A DNA stretch of 64,000 bases from Solwaraspora sp. WMMD792. Lineage in GTDB: Bacteria > Actinomycetota > Actinomycetes > Mycobacteriales > Micromonosporaceae. The notes under the pieces were generated by a model. The model had not been told where the DNA came from. It saw nothing but the letters and a program-made list of their open reading frames with translations, and made no database searches. Every line of letters starts with the position of its first letter. Position 1 is the stretch's first letter. The stretch spans positions 6,814,011 through 6,878,010 of the forward strand of contig NZ_JARUBH010000009.1 of assembly GCF_029626105.1 (NCBI RefSeq). The letters run 5' to 3'. Made by a program: the position numbers and the translations under genes. Positions 55,473 to 63,320 of this stretch are shown here, one piece after another.

Positions 55473-56453
55473 ATGCGCCGTTTCACCGCCCTGTTGGGCA
55501 TACCACTGATCCTGATCGCAGGTTGCGCGCCGACCGACGGGACCGGACCCGGTGGGCCGGGCGGGTCCGCCGACGAACGCTGGGAGACCTTCCAGCAGCG
55601 CGCCGACGAGGTCTCCGAGGCGTGGCGCACCGCCAGCGGGCGGCAGGAGTGGCTGGCCGGCTACGCACCCCTGCAGAGCCGCACCGTCCTCCCCGCCGAG
55701 CCCGGGTTCACCCCGGAGACCGAGCAGGCGTTCCACGCCGGGTGGTACCGGGCCGAGCTGACCGTGCCGACCGAGACACCCGCCGACGGCACCGTCGATT
55801 TCCCCGACGGGACGCTGAGCGTGCCGCTGGTCAGCGCCGCCGACGCGTACGCCGAGCTACGCCAGGGCGATCCGCCGCAGTGCGAGGCGGGCCGGCCCGG
55901 CCCCGACCCGACCGGCAGCGCCACCGACCTGGCCGGCAGCGCCACCCCCGGCCCGGACGACAGCGTCACTGACTCCGGTGAGCTCGGCTGCCAGGCGTTG
56001 ACCGTCACGGCCGCCACGCTCGGCACCGTCGACCTGCTGACCAGCCGGGGCACGGCACAGGTGCCCGCCTGGCTGTTCGACGTCGCCGAACTCGACGGTC
56101 CGGTCGCCCGGGTCGCCGTCGACGAATCGGTCGCCGTACCGGCGCCCGAACCGCAGGTGCCGGAGCCGACCGGGATGACCACGTTCGTCACCGCGCAGAA
56201 TCTCACCGACGTCGACGGGACCGACCTGGCGTACCGGCTCGGCGTCGGCGCCTGCGACAGCGACATCACCCCGTTCGTGCAGGAGTACGCCGACTCTGTG
56301 GTGGTCGCCGGCGGCGTGACCCGCACGGCGCAGGAGTGCACCGACCAACTGCTGTTCCACCCGGTCACCGTGACCCTCGACGAGGCGCTCGGCGACCGTA
56401 CGGTGCTCGACGCGCTCACCGGTCGCCCGCTGCACGTCGTCGCGGTCGGCTGA
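55473..56453 (+). CDS. Secreted lipoprotein of unknown function
   Basis: The 326-residue protein has a signal with lipobox LIAGC at about residue 18, followed by a glycine/proline spacer. The first half has WETFQQRADEVSEAWRTASGRQEWLAGYAPLQ. A repetitive TGSATDLAGSATPGPDDSVTD stretch lies near 150. No known domain is recognised, and two cysteine pairs are possible (CEAG/GCQAL and ACDSD/ECTDQ). It lies between tmRNA and the small gene downstream. Confidence 0.78.
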   Translation: MRRFTALLGIPLILIAGCAPTDGTGPGGPGGSADERWETFQQRADEVSEAWRTASGRQEWLAGYAPLQSRTVLPAEPGFTPETEQAFHAGWYRAELTVPTETPADGTVDFPDGTLSVPLVSAADAYAELRQGDPPQCEAGRPGPDPTGSATDLAGSATPGPDDSVTDSGELGCQALTVTAATLGTVDLLTSRGTAQVPAWLFDVAELDGPVARVAVDESVAVPAPEPQVPEPTGMTTFVTAQNLTDVDGTDLAYRLGVGACDSDITPFVQEYADSVVVAGGVTRTAQECTDQLLFHPVTVTLDEALGDRTVLDALTGRPLHVVAVG

Positions 56454-56456
56454 GCC

Positions 56457-56717
56457 ATGCCGCAGCCGTACGGCCCAGGCCAGGAACCGGACGACATTGC
56501 CGTGACCATGTCCCAACTGCTCGACCGGGGCCTGCCCGGGCAACGCCCACCGGCCGGAGCCTGGAACCTCCCCACCGGGGAGGCGGTGATCCTGGCCGGT
56601 GACGCGGCGACCGGCAACCGGATCCGGATGTGCCTCGACGTCGCCGGGATCAGCGCCGCCGTGGTGGTGCTGGCAGCGTCAGGGCAGCTCGACGGGCAGG
56701 GTGATGCCGTCGAGTGA
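56457..56717 (+). CDS. Small uncharacterised protein
   Basis: The 86-residue protein starts at an ATG three bases after the lipoprotein stop. The central part WNLPTGEAVILAGDAATGNRIRMCLDVAGISAAVVVLA suggests an alternating beta structure. No family is recognised. Its 3' end overlaps the phosphorylase gene on the other strand by 39 bp. Coupling to the lipoprotein is likely if it is real. Confidence 0.5.
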   Translation: MPQPYGPGQEPDDIAVTMSQLLDRGLPGQRPPAGAWNLPTGEAVILAGDAATGNRIRMCLDVAGISAAVVVLAASGQLDGQGDAVE

Positions 56718-57482
56718 CCGCGGGCACGGGCAGTCCCGATCCATCGGCCAGGTCGCCAGCGCGGCCAGCAGCAGCCCGCGCAGCCGGGCGGTGTTCTCGC
56801 CGAACACCCGGAACACCTCTTCCTGGGTGACCGCGTGCCCACCCTCGACACCCGCGTCCAGATCGGTCACCAGGGCGATCGACGTGTAGCACAGCGCCAG
56901 CTCCCGGGCGAGGACCGCCTCCGGGTGGCCGGTCATGTTGACCACCGCGCCGCCGATCGCGGTGAACCACCTGGACTCCGCCCGGGTGGAGAACCGCGGC
57001 CCCTCGACCACCACCACCGCGCCGCCGTCGCGTGGCTGCAGGCCCTGCTCGGCGCCGACCCGCAGCAGCACCGACCGCCCGGTCGGGCAGTACGGGTCGG
57101 CGAAGCTGACGTGCACCGCACCCTGGTCGTAGAAGGTCTGCACCCGTCCGCTGGTCCGGTCGATCAGCTGGTCGGGCACGACGAAGGTGCCCGGGCCGAG
57201 CTCCGGGCGCAGCCCGCCGACCGCGCACGGCGCCAGCACCTGGCGTACGCCGAGCGAGCGCAACGCCCACATGTTGGCCCGGTACGGGATGCGGTGCGGC
57301 GGATGCCGGTGGTCACGGCCGTGGCGGGGCAGGAACGCGACCCGCCGCCCGCCGACGTCGGCGACGGTGATCGGATCGGACGGTTCACCGTACGGGGTCG
57401 GCACCCGGTGCTCCGTCGCGTTGTCCAGCAACGCGTACAGCCCGGATCCGCCGATCACCGCCAGCTCTGCCTGCGCCTGCAT
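56679..57482 (-). CDS. S-methyl-5'-thioadenosine/thioinosine phosphorylase family enzyme
   Basis: The 267-residue protein starts at an ATG at 57482 with GGGAGGG upstream. It is a trimeric PNP/MTAP-fold protein with IGGSGLYALLD at the N-terminus, FLPRHGRDHRHPPHRIPYRANMWAL phosphate- and sugar-binding region, VEGPRFSTRAESRW, and NMTGHPEAVLARE. The NMTG form in place of NMTT/NMTS recalls 6-oxopurine-preferring members, so methylthioinosine or another purine nucleoside may be the substrate. It removes the by-product of polyamine synthesis if MTA is used. Confidence 0.87.
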   Translation of the reverse strand: MQAQAELAVIGGSGLYALLDNATEHRVPTPYGEPSDPITVADVGGRRVAFLPRHGRDHRHPPHRIPYRANMWALRSLGVRQVLAPCAVGGLRPELGPGTFVVPDQLIDRTSGRVQTFYDQGAVHVSFADPYCPTGRSVLLRVGAEQGLQPRDGGAVVVVEGPRFSTRAESRWFTAIGGAVVNMTGHPEAVLARELALCYTSIALVTDLDAGVEGGHAVTQEEVFRVFGENTARLRGLLLAALATWPMDRDCPCPRSLDGITLPVELP

Positions 57483-57681
57483 CAGGTCCCTCCCGGTTTC
57501 GGGCAGGGTGGCCGGAAACGCCCGTGCCACGCCCGCGCGGTTAGACCTTAACCGGGCGCTGTCGAGCAAGCTATGGTGCCAGGCATGGCTTTCACTGCAC
57601 CCGTGGCGGATCGGCGCCGCGCCGTCCGCGCGGACCGTGGGGGTCGTGACTGCGCCACGCGGGCAGGTACGGGAGGTCGAG

Positions 57682-58272
57682 GTGCACGGTGAAGGTCAGC
57701 GGATCGGGGGACGGTCGATGGCGTCGATGACCGGCCAACTGCTGGTCGCGACGCCCACGCTCAAGGATCCCAACTTCGACCGTACGGTCGTGCTGCTGGT
57801 CGCCCACGAGGCCGGGGGAGCGCTCGGGGTGGTGCTGAACCGGGCCACCGAGGTGCCGGTCGCCGAGGTGCTGGGTGGCTGGAGCAGTCTCGCCCGGGAG
57901 CCGTCGGTGCTGTTCGAGGGCGGCCCGGTGCAGCCCGAGTCGGCTATCTGTCTGGCCCGTACCCGTACCCAGACCGGCCGGGTGAAGGGTTTCCACCGCA
58001 TCGCCGGCCCGCTCGGCACCGTCGACCTGTCGACCGACCCGGGGCCGCTCGCCGAGTCGATCTCCGGGATCCGGGTCTTCGCCGGCTACTCGGGCTGGTC
58101 GGCCGGGCAGCTGGAGGAGGAGATCAACGCCGGCTCCTGGTTCGTGCTGGAGGGCCTGCCGGACGATCCGTTCATGGCCCGCCCGGACGATCTGTGGCCG
58201 ATGGTGCTGCGCCGCCAGCGCGGCATGATGGCCGCGGTGGCCCACTTCCCGGCCGACGTCTCGATGAACTGA
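57682..58272 (+). CDS. YqgE/AlgH family protein
   Basis: About 196 residues from a GTG at 57682, five bases after GGGAGG. An ATG at 57718 with GGGGGA is an alternative. Family landmarks are SMTGQLLVATPTLKDPNFDRTVVLLVAHEAGGALGVVLNRATEVPV, FEGGPVQPE, FAGYSGWSAGQLEEEINAGSWFV and the PADVSMN end. The family is widespread and of uncertain function. Confidence 0.9.
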   Translation: MHGEGQRIGGRSMASMTGQLLVATPTLKDPNFDRTVVLLVAHEAGGALGVVLNRATEVPVAEVLGGWSSLAREPSVLFEGGPVQPESAICLARTRTQTGRVKGFHRIAGPLGTVDLSTDPGPLAESISGIRVFAGYSGWSAGQLEEEINAGSWFVLEGLPDDPFMARPDDLWPMVLRRQRGMMAAVAHFPADVSMN

Positions 58273-58398
58273 CCGCGCGGGTCGCCGGGCCGCCCCGTAC
58301 GTCGGTGAATCCGTACGTCGTGAGCCCGACCCCGCGAGATGACCGCGCGGGGCGGCGTGTGTAGTATTGCCGGGTGCCCGGGAGATCCGGGCCGACCG

Positions 58399-58471
58399 GG
58401 GGCCGTGGCGCAGCTGGTAGCGCACCACACTGGCAGTGTGGGGGTCAGGGGTTCGAGTCCCCTCGGCTCCA
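58399..58471 (+). tRNA. tRNA-Ala (anticodon GGC)
   Basis: The acceptor GGGGCCG (58399-58405) pairs with CGGCTCC (58464-58470) and includes the G3-U70 wobble that identifies tRNA-Ala. The D-arm is gcgc/gcgc, the anticodon stem ccaca/tgtgg with loop ctggcag, and the T-arm agggg/cccct with TTCGAGT. CCA is not encoded. Confidence 0.96.
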
Positions 58472-58780
58472 CCCGTAATCGCAGGTCAGCGGCATTTTCA
58501 AGCGATACTTGTCGATGCCGCTGGCCTGGGCGTCTCGATCTCACCTCGCGACCTGGGTGAGACACCCCAACACATCGAGTATGTGCTGGCAAGCTCGTTT
58601 TCGGCCCATCTGAGTTGGTGTGTCGGTACGCCGCGCCTGTGGTTCGCTGCTGATCGCGCATGACGTGCAGGGGGTCGGCCCGTAGCAGGGGTAGGAGTCG
58701 GTTCCCGAGCGCACCACGTCCGCTGTCGCGGTGGTGCCGATGATCGTCGGCCCCGTTACGGGTGCGTGATCGCGGGCAGG
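58472..58780. other. 309-bp gene-free region after the tRNA gene
   Basis: I see no coding sequence, terminator or integrase remnant here. Frames through it have no start context. The base composition is a little lower in GC than the flanks. The position next to a tRNA 3' end is a common integration site, but no duplicated tRNA end is visible in the window. Confidence 0.6.
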
Positions 58781-59839
58781 CTATCGGTTGGTCGCGGTCG
58801 GCGTCTCGCCTGACGGTCGTGTCGGCCCGACCGTGCTCGCGCGTACGACGAGTCGGTGCGGTGCGCGCAGCTCCACACCGGGCAGCGGTGTGCGGCTGGC
58901 GATCCGCAGCAGCAGCCGCTCGACGGCGGTTGTCGCGATCCACTCCTTGTCGGGGGAGATCGTGCTCACCGGCGGATTCGAGTAGGCACCGTCCTCAATG
59001 TCGTCGTAGCCGATCACCGCGATGTCCTCGGGCACCCGCAATCCGCGCGAGGTGAGCACGTGCATGGCGCCCAGTGCGACGAGATCGCTGTAGCAGAACA
59101 CGGCGTCGGGCGGCTGCGGCAGGTCGAGCAGATGTCGCATCGCGCCGGCCCCGTCGGCCCTGTTGAACCGTGGAGTCGCGATGATGAGCTCCTCACGTAC
59201 GGTCACGCCGCGCCGCTCGTGCGCTGCGCGGAACCCGCGGGTCCGCAGCTGTGCGGCCTCACCCGTGGGGTAGGGCTGGTCCCCGATCGCGGCGAGGCGC
59301 CTCCGGCCGAGGTCGAGCAGATGTTCGGTGGCCTGCCGGGACGCCTCGACGTCGTCGATGCCGACGTGGTCGAACGTGCCCTGACTGGTCCGTTCGCCAA
59401 GGATCACCAGCGGGAGACTGGGATCGTGGTCGGCCAGCGCCTGCTGGTCGAGACCGAGCGGGCTGAAGATGACGCCGTCGAAGAGCAGCCGGCTGCGGCC
59501 GTGGCTGATGAGCATCCGCTCGTGATCGGGGTCGCCGTCGGTCTGGTCGATGAGTACGTTGTATCCCTGCACGCGAGCGGCCCGGATGACGCCCTGTAGC
59601 AGCTCCGAAAAGTACGGTGTGTCGAGGTACGGCACGACGAGGGCGATCTGTCCGGATCGGCCCTGGGCGAGGTTGCGGGCCAGGACGTTGGGTCGGTAAT
59701 TGAGCTGCTCGACGGCTTGCATGACGCGCGCTCGAGTGCGCTCGGTGACGTTGGCGTAGCCGTTGACGACGTTGGAGACCGTCCGGCTCGAGACACCGGC
59801 TAGTTGAGCGACCTCACGTAGGGTGACGTCCCGCCGCAT
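58781..59839 (-). CDS. LacI family transcriptional regulator
   Basis: The 352-residue protein starts at an ATG at 59839 with AAGGAAGG upstream. The N-terminal helix-turn-helix with hinge is TLREVAQLAGVSSRTVSNVVNGYANVTERTRARVMQAVEQLNYRPN in parts. It is followed by a periplasmic-binding-protein-like sensor (ALVVPYLDTPYFSELLQGV, FDGVIFSPLG, AVIGYDDIEDGAYSNPPVSTIS). It is divergent from an arabinoside ABC/GH51 operon with a palindrome between them, so it most likely represses that operon until sugar is present. Confidence 0.92.
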   Translation of the reverse strand: MRRDVTLREVAQLAGVSSRTVSNVVNGYANVTERTRARVMQAVEQLNYRPNVLARNLAQGRSGQIALVVPYLDTPYFSELLQGVIRAARVQGYNVLIDQTDGDPDHERMLISHGRSRLLFDGVIFSPLGLDQQALADHDPSLPLVILGERTSQGTFDHVGIDDVEASRQATEHLLDLGRRRLAAIGDQPYPTGEAAQLRTRGFRAAHERRGVTVREELIIATPRFNRADGAGAMRHLLDLPQPPDAVFCYSDLVALGAMHVLTSRGLRVPEDIAVIGYDDIEDGAYSNPPVSTISPDKEWIATTAVERLLLRIASRTPLPGVELRAPHRLVVRASTVGPTRPSGETPTATNR

Positions 59840-59925
59840 GTCGGCCTTCCTTTCGATCCCGAAGGCCGTCGCAGGTTTCCAACAGGTTACCCCTTGCCGT
59901 CCATCGATGGTCCGGGCATGCTGTC

Positions 59926-59939
59926 TTGCAGCGCTGCAA
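59926..59939. promoter_or_regulatory. LacI operator between regulator and ABC operon
   Basis: ttgcagcgctgcaa is a perfect 14-bp palindrome with a central CG, typical for LacI-family sites. It is in the 260-bp divergent region, 87 bp from the regulator start and about 160 bp from the ABC operon start. Confidence 0.65.
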
Positions 59940-60099
59940 AGACGATACTGGATGTGCCACGGGCGCCGGTCGCGGCGTGTGCCACGCGGGACACGTCGTG
60001 CTCTGAGTGGCCGGTCACGGTGTGCCAGCACCGCGACCGGCCCGGTGGCACATACACGCATCGGCTGCGAAAGCAGTCGATCTCCGACGGAGGAGTTCA

Positions 60100-61425
60100 G
60101 TGAGTGCCAGGAGTTCCAGTCTAGGACGTCGGCACCTCGCCGTGACGGTGGCGGTCGTCACCGCCCTGTCGCTGGCGGGGTGCGGTTCGGACGGCGGCGA
60201 AGAGCAGGACGGCCCGGTCACGATTACGGTGTGGGCGTGGTATCCGGCGTTCCAGGGTGTGGTCGACCTGTTCAACCGGACGCACACGGATATCAAGATC
60301 GAGTGGACCAACGCAGGCACCGGCCAGGACCAGTACACCAAGTTGCAGACCGCGTTGAAGGCTGGCAAGGGTGCGCCCGACGTGGTGATGCTCGAGTTCC
60401 AGGAGCTGCCGACCTTCCAGCTCACCGGGCACCTGGTCGACATGAGCGCGTACGGGGCCAACGATCTCAAGGGCAACTACGTCGACTGGGCGTGGAAGCA
60501 GGTCAGCAACGGTGCGGCCGTCCACGCGATTCCCGTCGACGCTGGGCCGATGGCGATGCTGTACCGGCAGGACATCTTCGAGCAGTACGGGCTGACCGTG
60601 CCGACGACCTGGACCGAGTTCAGGGAGCAGGCCGAGAAACTGAAAGCCGCCGCTCCCGAGAAGTACATGACGGACTTCGGGGCGAACGACGGTGGTTTTA
60701 TGACCGGACTGATGTGGCAGGCCGGCGCCCGGCCGTTCGGATACGACGTGGCTGACCCGCAGCATATCGATGTTAACGTTAACAGTGAGCCTGCGAAGAA
60801 CGTCATGTCGTATTGGGAGGACATGGTCGACGCTGGCCTGGCCGACACCACCGCGTACGGAACGACGGACTTCTACAACGGGTTGGCCAGCGGGAAGTAC
60901 GCGACCTACCTGGCGGCGGGGTGGGGTCCGGGCTATCTGGCGAGTGTGGCGAAGACGACGGCCGGCGCGTGGCGCGCGGCACCGTTGCCTCAGTGGACCG
61001 CCGGGGACGACGCCCAAGGGGACTGGGGCGGCTCGTCGTTCGCCGTGACCGATCAGACGGAGCACCCCGAGGAAGCCACCCGGGTCGCCATGGAGATCTT
61101 CGGGAGCGACAAGGATGCCTGGAAGATCGGGATCGACGAGGCGTTCCTCTTCCCGACCGCAACACCGATCTTGGAGTGGGACTATTTTCTTACCAAGGAG
61201 TACGAGTTCTTCGGCGGGCAGAAGGTCAACGAGGTCTTTGTGCCGGCGTACAACGGGATCGAAGAATTTCAGTGGAGTCCGTTCAACAGCTACAGCTTCA
61301 GCCAGTTGACCACTGCGGTAGGACAGGCGGTGGAAGAGGACACCTCCTGGCCGGGCGCGCTTGACACGGTTCAACAGAACCTTGTCACGTACGCGTCGAA
61401 TCAAGGATTCCAGGTCTCCCGATGA
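60100..61425 (+). CDS. Sugar ABC transporter substrate-binding lipoprotein
   Basis: The 441-residue protein starts at a GTG at 60100 with GGAGGAG seven bases upstream. The lipobox LSLAGC sits near residue 27. The fold is a family 1 carbohydrate-binding protein: VTITVWAWYPAFQGVVDLFNRTHTDIKIEW, PDVVMLEFQELPTF, PVDAGPMAMLYRQDIFEQYGL. It is first of a four-gene operon with two permeases and a GH51 arabinofuranosidase, so arabinose oligosaccharides are the inferred cargo. No ATPase gene is present, so a shared MsiK-like ATPase is expected. A 14-bp palindrome lies inside the coding sequence. Confidence 0.92.
   Translation: MSARSSSLGRRHLAVTVAVVTALSLAGCGSDGGEEQDGPVTITVWAWYPAFQGVVDLFNRTHTDIKIEWTNAGTGQDQYTKLQTALKAGKGAPDVVMLEFQELPTFQLTGHLVDMSAYGANDLKGNYVDWAWKQVSNGAAVHAIPVDAGPMAMLYRQDIFEQYGLTVPTTWTEFREQAEKLKAAAPEKYMTDFGANDGGFMTGLMWQAGARPFGYDVADPQHIDVNVNSEPAKNVMSYWEDMVDAGLADTTAYGTTDFYNGLASGKYATYLAAGWGPGYLASVAKTTAGAWRAAPLPQWTAGDDAQGDWGGSSFAVTDQTEHPEEATRVAMEIFGSDKDAWKIGIDEAFLFPTATPILEWDYFLTKEYEFFGGQKVNEVFVPAYNGIEEFQWSPFNSYSFSQLTTAVGQAVEEDTSWPGALDTVQQNLVTYASNQGFQVSR
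60771..60784. promoter_or_regulatory. Intragenic LacI-like palindrome
   Basis: tgttaacgttaaca, a perfect palindrome with a central CG, lies at codons 224-229 of the substrate-binding gene, about 845 bp from the promoter-region operator. It may be an auxiliary operator or a chance match: it encodes VNVN. Confidence 0.35.
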
Positions 61426-62381
61426 CCCGGATCCGACCCCTCCCCGTGGCCACCGACCCGGTGGCCACGGGGCCCACGGGCCCCACCGTGCCCGGTGGTG
61501 GCCGGCGTCGGACGGCCGTCCGACGCCGGTTCGACCGGCAGGCGGCTGTCGGATGGTTGTTCGTCGCACCGTTCGCGACCCTGCTCCTCGTGTTCCTGCT
61601 GCTACCGATGGTGTACGCGTTCAAGCTCAGTCTGTACCGCTCGACGCTGGTGCAGGGCGAGGTGTTCGCCGCGTTCGACAACTACCGCCAGGCCTTCGCT
61701 GATCCGGAGTTCCGCTCGGGGGTCTTGCGGGTGCTCGTCTTCGGGCTCGTGCAGACGCCGGTGATGATCGGTCTCGCCCTTGTCCTGGCTCTGTTGGTCG
61801 ATGGCGTCAGTTCGCGCTTCGCCCGGATGCTGCGGCTGGCGGCGTTCGTCCCGTACGCCGTACCGGTGGTCATCGGCACGCTGATGTGGGGCTTTCTCTA
61901 CAGCCAGAACACCGGACCGTTTAGATTCACCGGGATCGACTTCGTCGCGGGCGACACCGTTCTGGCCTCGCTGGGGAACCTCGTCGTCTGGCAGTGGGCA
62001 GGCTACAACATGATCGTGCTGTATGCCGCGCTGCAGGGCGTGCCGCGGGAGATCTACGAGTCCGCGAGGATCGACGGTGCGGGGGCGGTGCAGGTCGCGC
62101 TGCGGATCAAGGCACCGATGATCTCCGCGGCCCTGGTGCTGTGCACCGTGTTCACGATCGTCGGCACCCTCCAGTTCTTCACCGAGCCGCTCATCCTGCA
62201 GCCACTCAACCCCGGCGCGATCACCAACAGTTACACACCCAACGTCTACGCCTACAATCAGGCGTTCTCGTACCAGCAGTACAACTACTCGGCGGCGATT
62301 TCCTTCCTGCTCGGCGTGGTGGTCTTCGTCGGTTCGTACATCTTCCTGTTCGCCACGCGCAAGAGGAGTTCGCTGCGATGA
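61422..62381 (+). CDS. Sugar ABC transporter permease (MalF type)
   Basis: The 319-residue protein has an ATG start overlapping the upstream stop by ATGA. A 45-residue proline/threonine/arginine-rich N-terminus precedes six transmembrane helices. The EAA loop is EIYESARIDGAGAVQVALRIKAPMI at about 208-232. It is one half of the sugar translocation pore. Confidence 0.92.
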   Translation: MTRIRPLPVATDPVATGPTGPTVPGGGRRRTAVRRRFDRQAAVGWLFVAPFATLLLVFLLLPMVYAFKLSLYRSTLVQGEVFAAFDNYRQAFADPEFRSGVLRVLVFGLVQTPVMIGLALVLALLVDGVSSRFARMLRLAAFVPYAVPVVIGTLMWGFLYSQNTGPFRFTGIDFVAGDTVLASLGNLVVWQWAGYNMIVLYAALQGVPREIYESARIDGAGAVQVALRIKAPMISAALVLCTVFTIVGTLQFFTEPLILQPLNPGAITNSYTPNVYAYNQAFSYQQYNYSAAISFLLGVVVFVGSYIFLFATRKRSSLR

Positions 62382-63259
62382 GCGCCCCCGTCGCGACGAC
62401 CTCCTCGCCGACGGTGCGGCGCAGCCGCGGTACGGTCGGCACGCACCTGGTGATGGCGCTGTTCGTGGCGTACTTCCTGTTGCCGTTCTGGTGGCTGCTC
62501 GTCGCGGCGACCAAGGACAACGACGGGTTGTTCGGCTCGGAACCGCTCTGGTTCGCCGATCTGCATCTGGTCGACAATCTCCGACTGCTGTTCACTCAGG
62601 ACGACGGACTCTACCTACGCTGGATGGGCAACTCGGCGTTGTACGCCGCGACCAGCGGCGTCGGGGCTACCGCGATCGCCGCCCTGGCCGGCTACGCCTT
62701 CGCCAAGCTGCGCTTTCCGGGTCGCAACGCGCTGTTCGCGCTGCTGCTCGGCCTCATCATGGTGCCGGCCACGGCCCTGGTCCTGCCGACGTACCTGCTG
62801 ATGGCCGAGGTCGGGCTGGTCGACTCGGTGTGGGCGGTGATCCTGCCCTCGTTGCTCAACCCGTTTGGGGTGTACCTGTTGCGCGTCTACGCTCATGACT
62901 CGGTGCCCGACGAGATGCTCGAGGCCGCCCGCATCGACGGCGCGGGGGAGTTCCGGGTGTTCCGGAGCGTCGCGCTGCCCGCCATGCGACCGGCGTTGGT
63001 CACCGTCCTGCTGTTTACCATGGTGGCGAGCTGGAACAACTTCTTCCTGCCGCTGGTGATGCTCAGTGATCAGAACCTCTACCCGCTGACCGTCGGCCTG
63101 CGGTCCTGGTACCTGTCGGCGACCATCGGCAACGGTGGACCAGCTCTGTTCAACGTCATCGTCATCGGCTCGTTGGTCGCGATCGTTCCGCTCATCGCCG
63201 CGTTTCTGCTGCTGCAGCGCTACTGGCGAGGCGGGCTGACCATCGGCTCCCTCCGATGA
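62378..63259 (+). CDS. Sugar ABC transporter permease (MalG type)
   Basis: The 293-residue protein has an ATG overlapping the previous stop by ATGA and AAGAGGAG upstream. It has six transmembrane helices, the EAA loop EMLEAARIDGAGEFRVFRSVALPAMRP at about 184-210 and the typical PFWWLLVAATK first segment. It is the second permease half. Confidence 0.92.
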   Translation: MSAPVATTSSPTVRRSRGTVGTHLVMALFVAYFLLPFWWLLVAATKDNDGLFGSEPLWFADLHLVDNLRLLFTQDDGLYLRWMGNSALYAATSGVGATAIAALAGYAFAKLRFPGRNALFALLLGLIMVPATALVLPTYLLMAEVGLVDSVWAVILPSLLNPFGVYLLRVYAHDSVPDEMLEAARIDGAGEFRVFRSVALPAMRPALVTVLLFTMVASWNNFFLPLVMLSDQNLYPLTVGLRSWYLSATIGNGGPALFNVIVIGSLVAIVPLIAAFLLLQRYWRGGLTIGSLR

Positions 63260-63320
63260 CGTACACCTGCCAACCGTGGGCGCCGGTGACGCCGCGACCA
63301 CCGTTCCGACAAGGACATCC

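Noticed and set aside
55214-55736. Minus-strand frames with CRESNPGPSAS- and PGIEPGSFG-like peptides
   Set aside because: These are antisense translations of the tmRNA 3' end, a well-known source of false proteins.
58472-58780. Integrated element or attachment site after tRNA-Ala
   Set aside because: No integrase, no duplicated tRNA end and no foreign genes were found within the window.
58086-58943. Minus-strand frame containing GLEPLTPTLPVWCATSC
   Set aside because: It is the antisense of tRNA-Ala and the surrounding intergenic DNA, another known artefact. The rest of the frame has no coding character.
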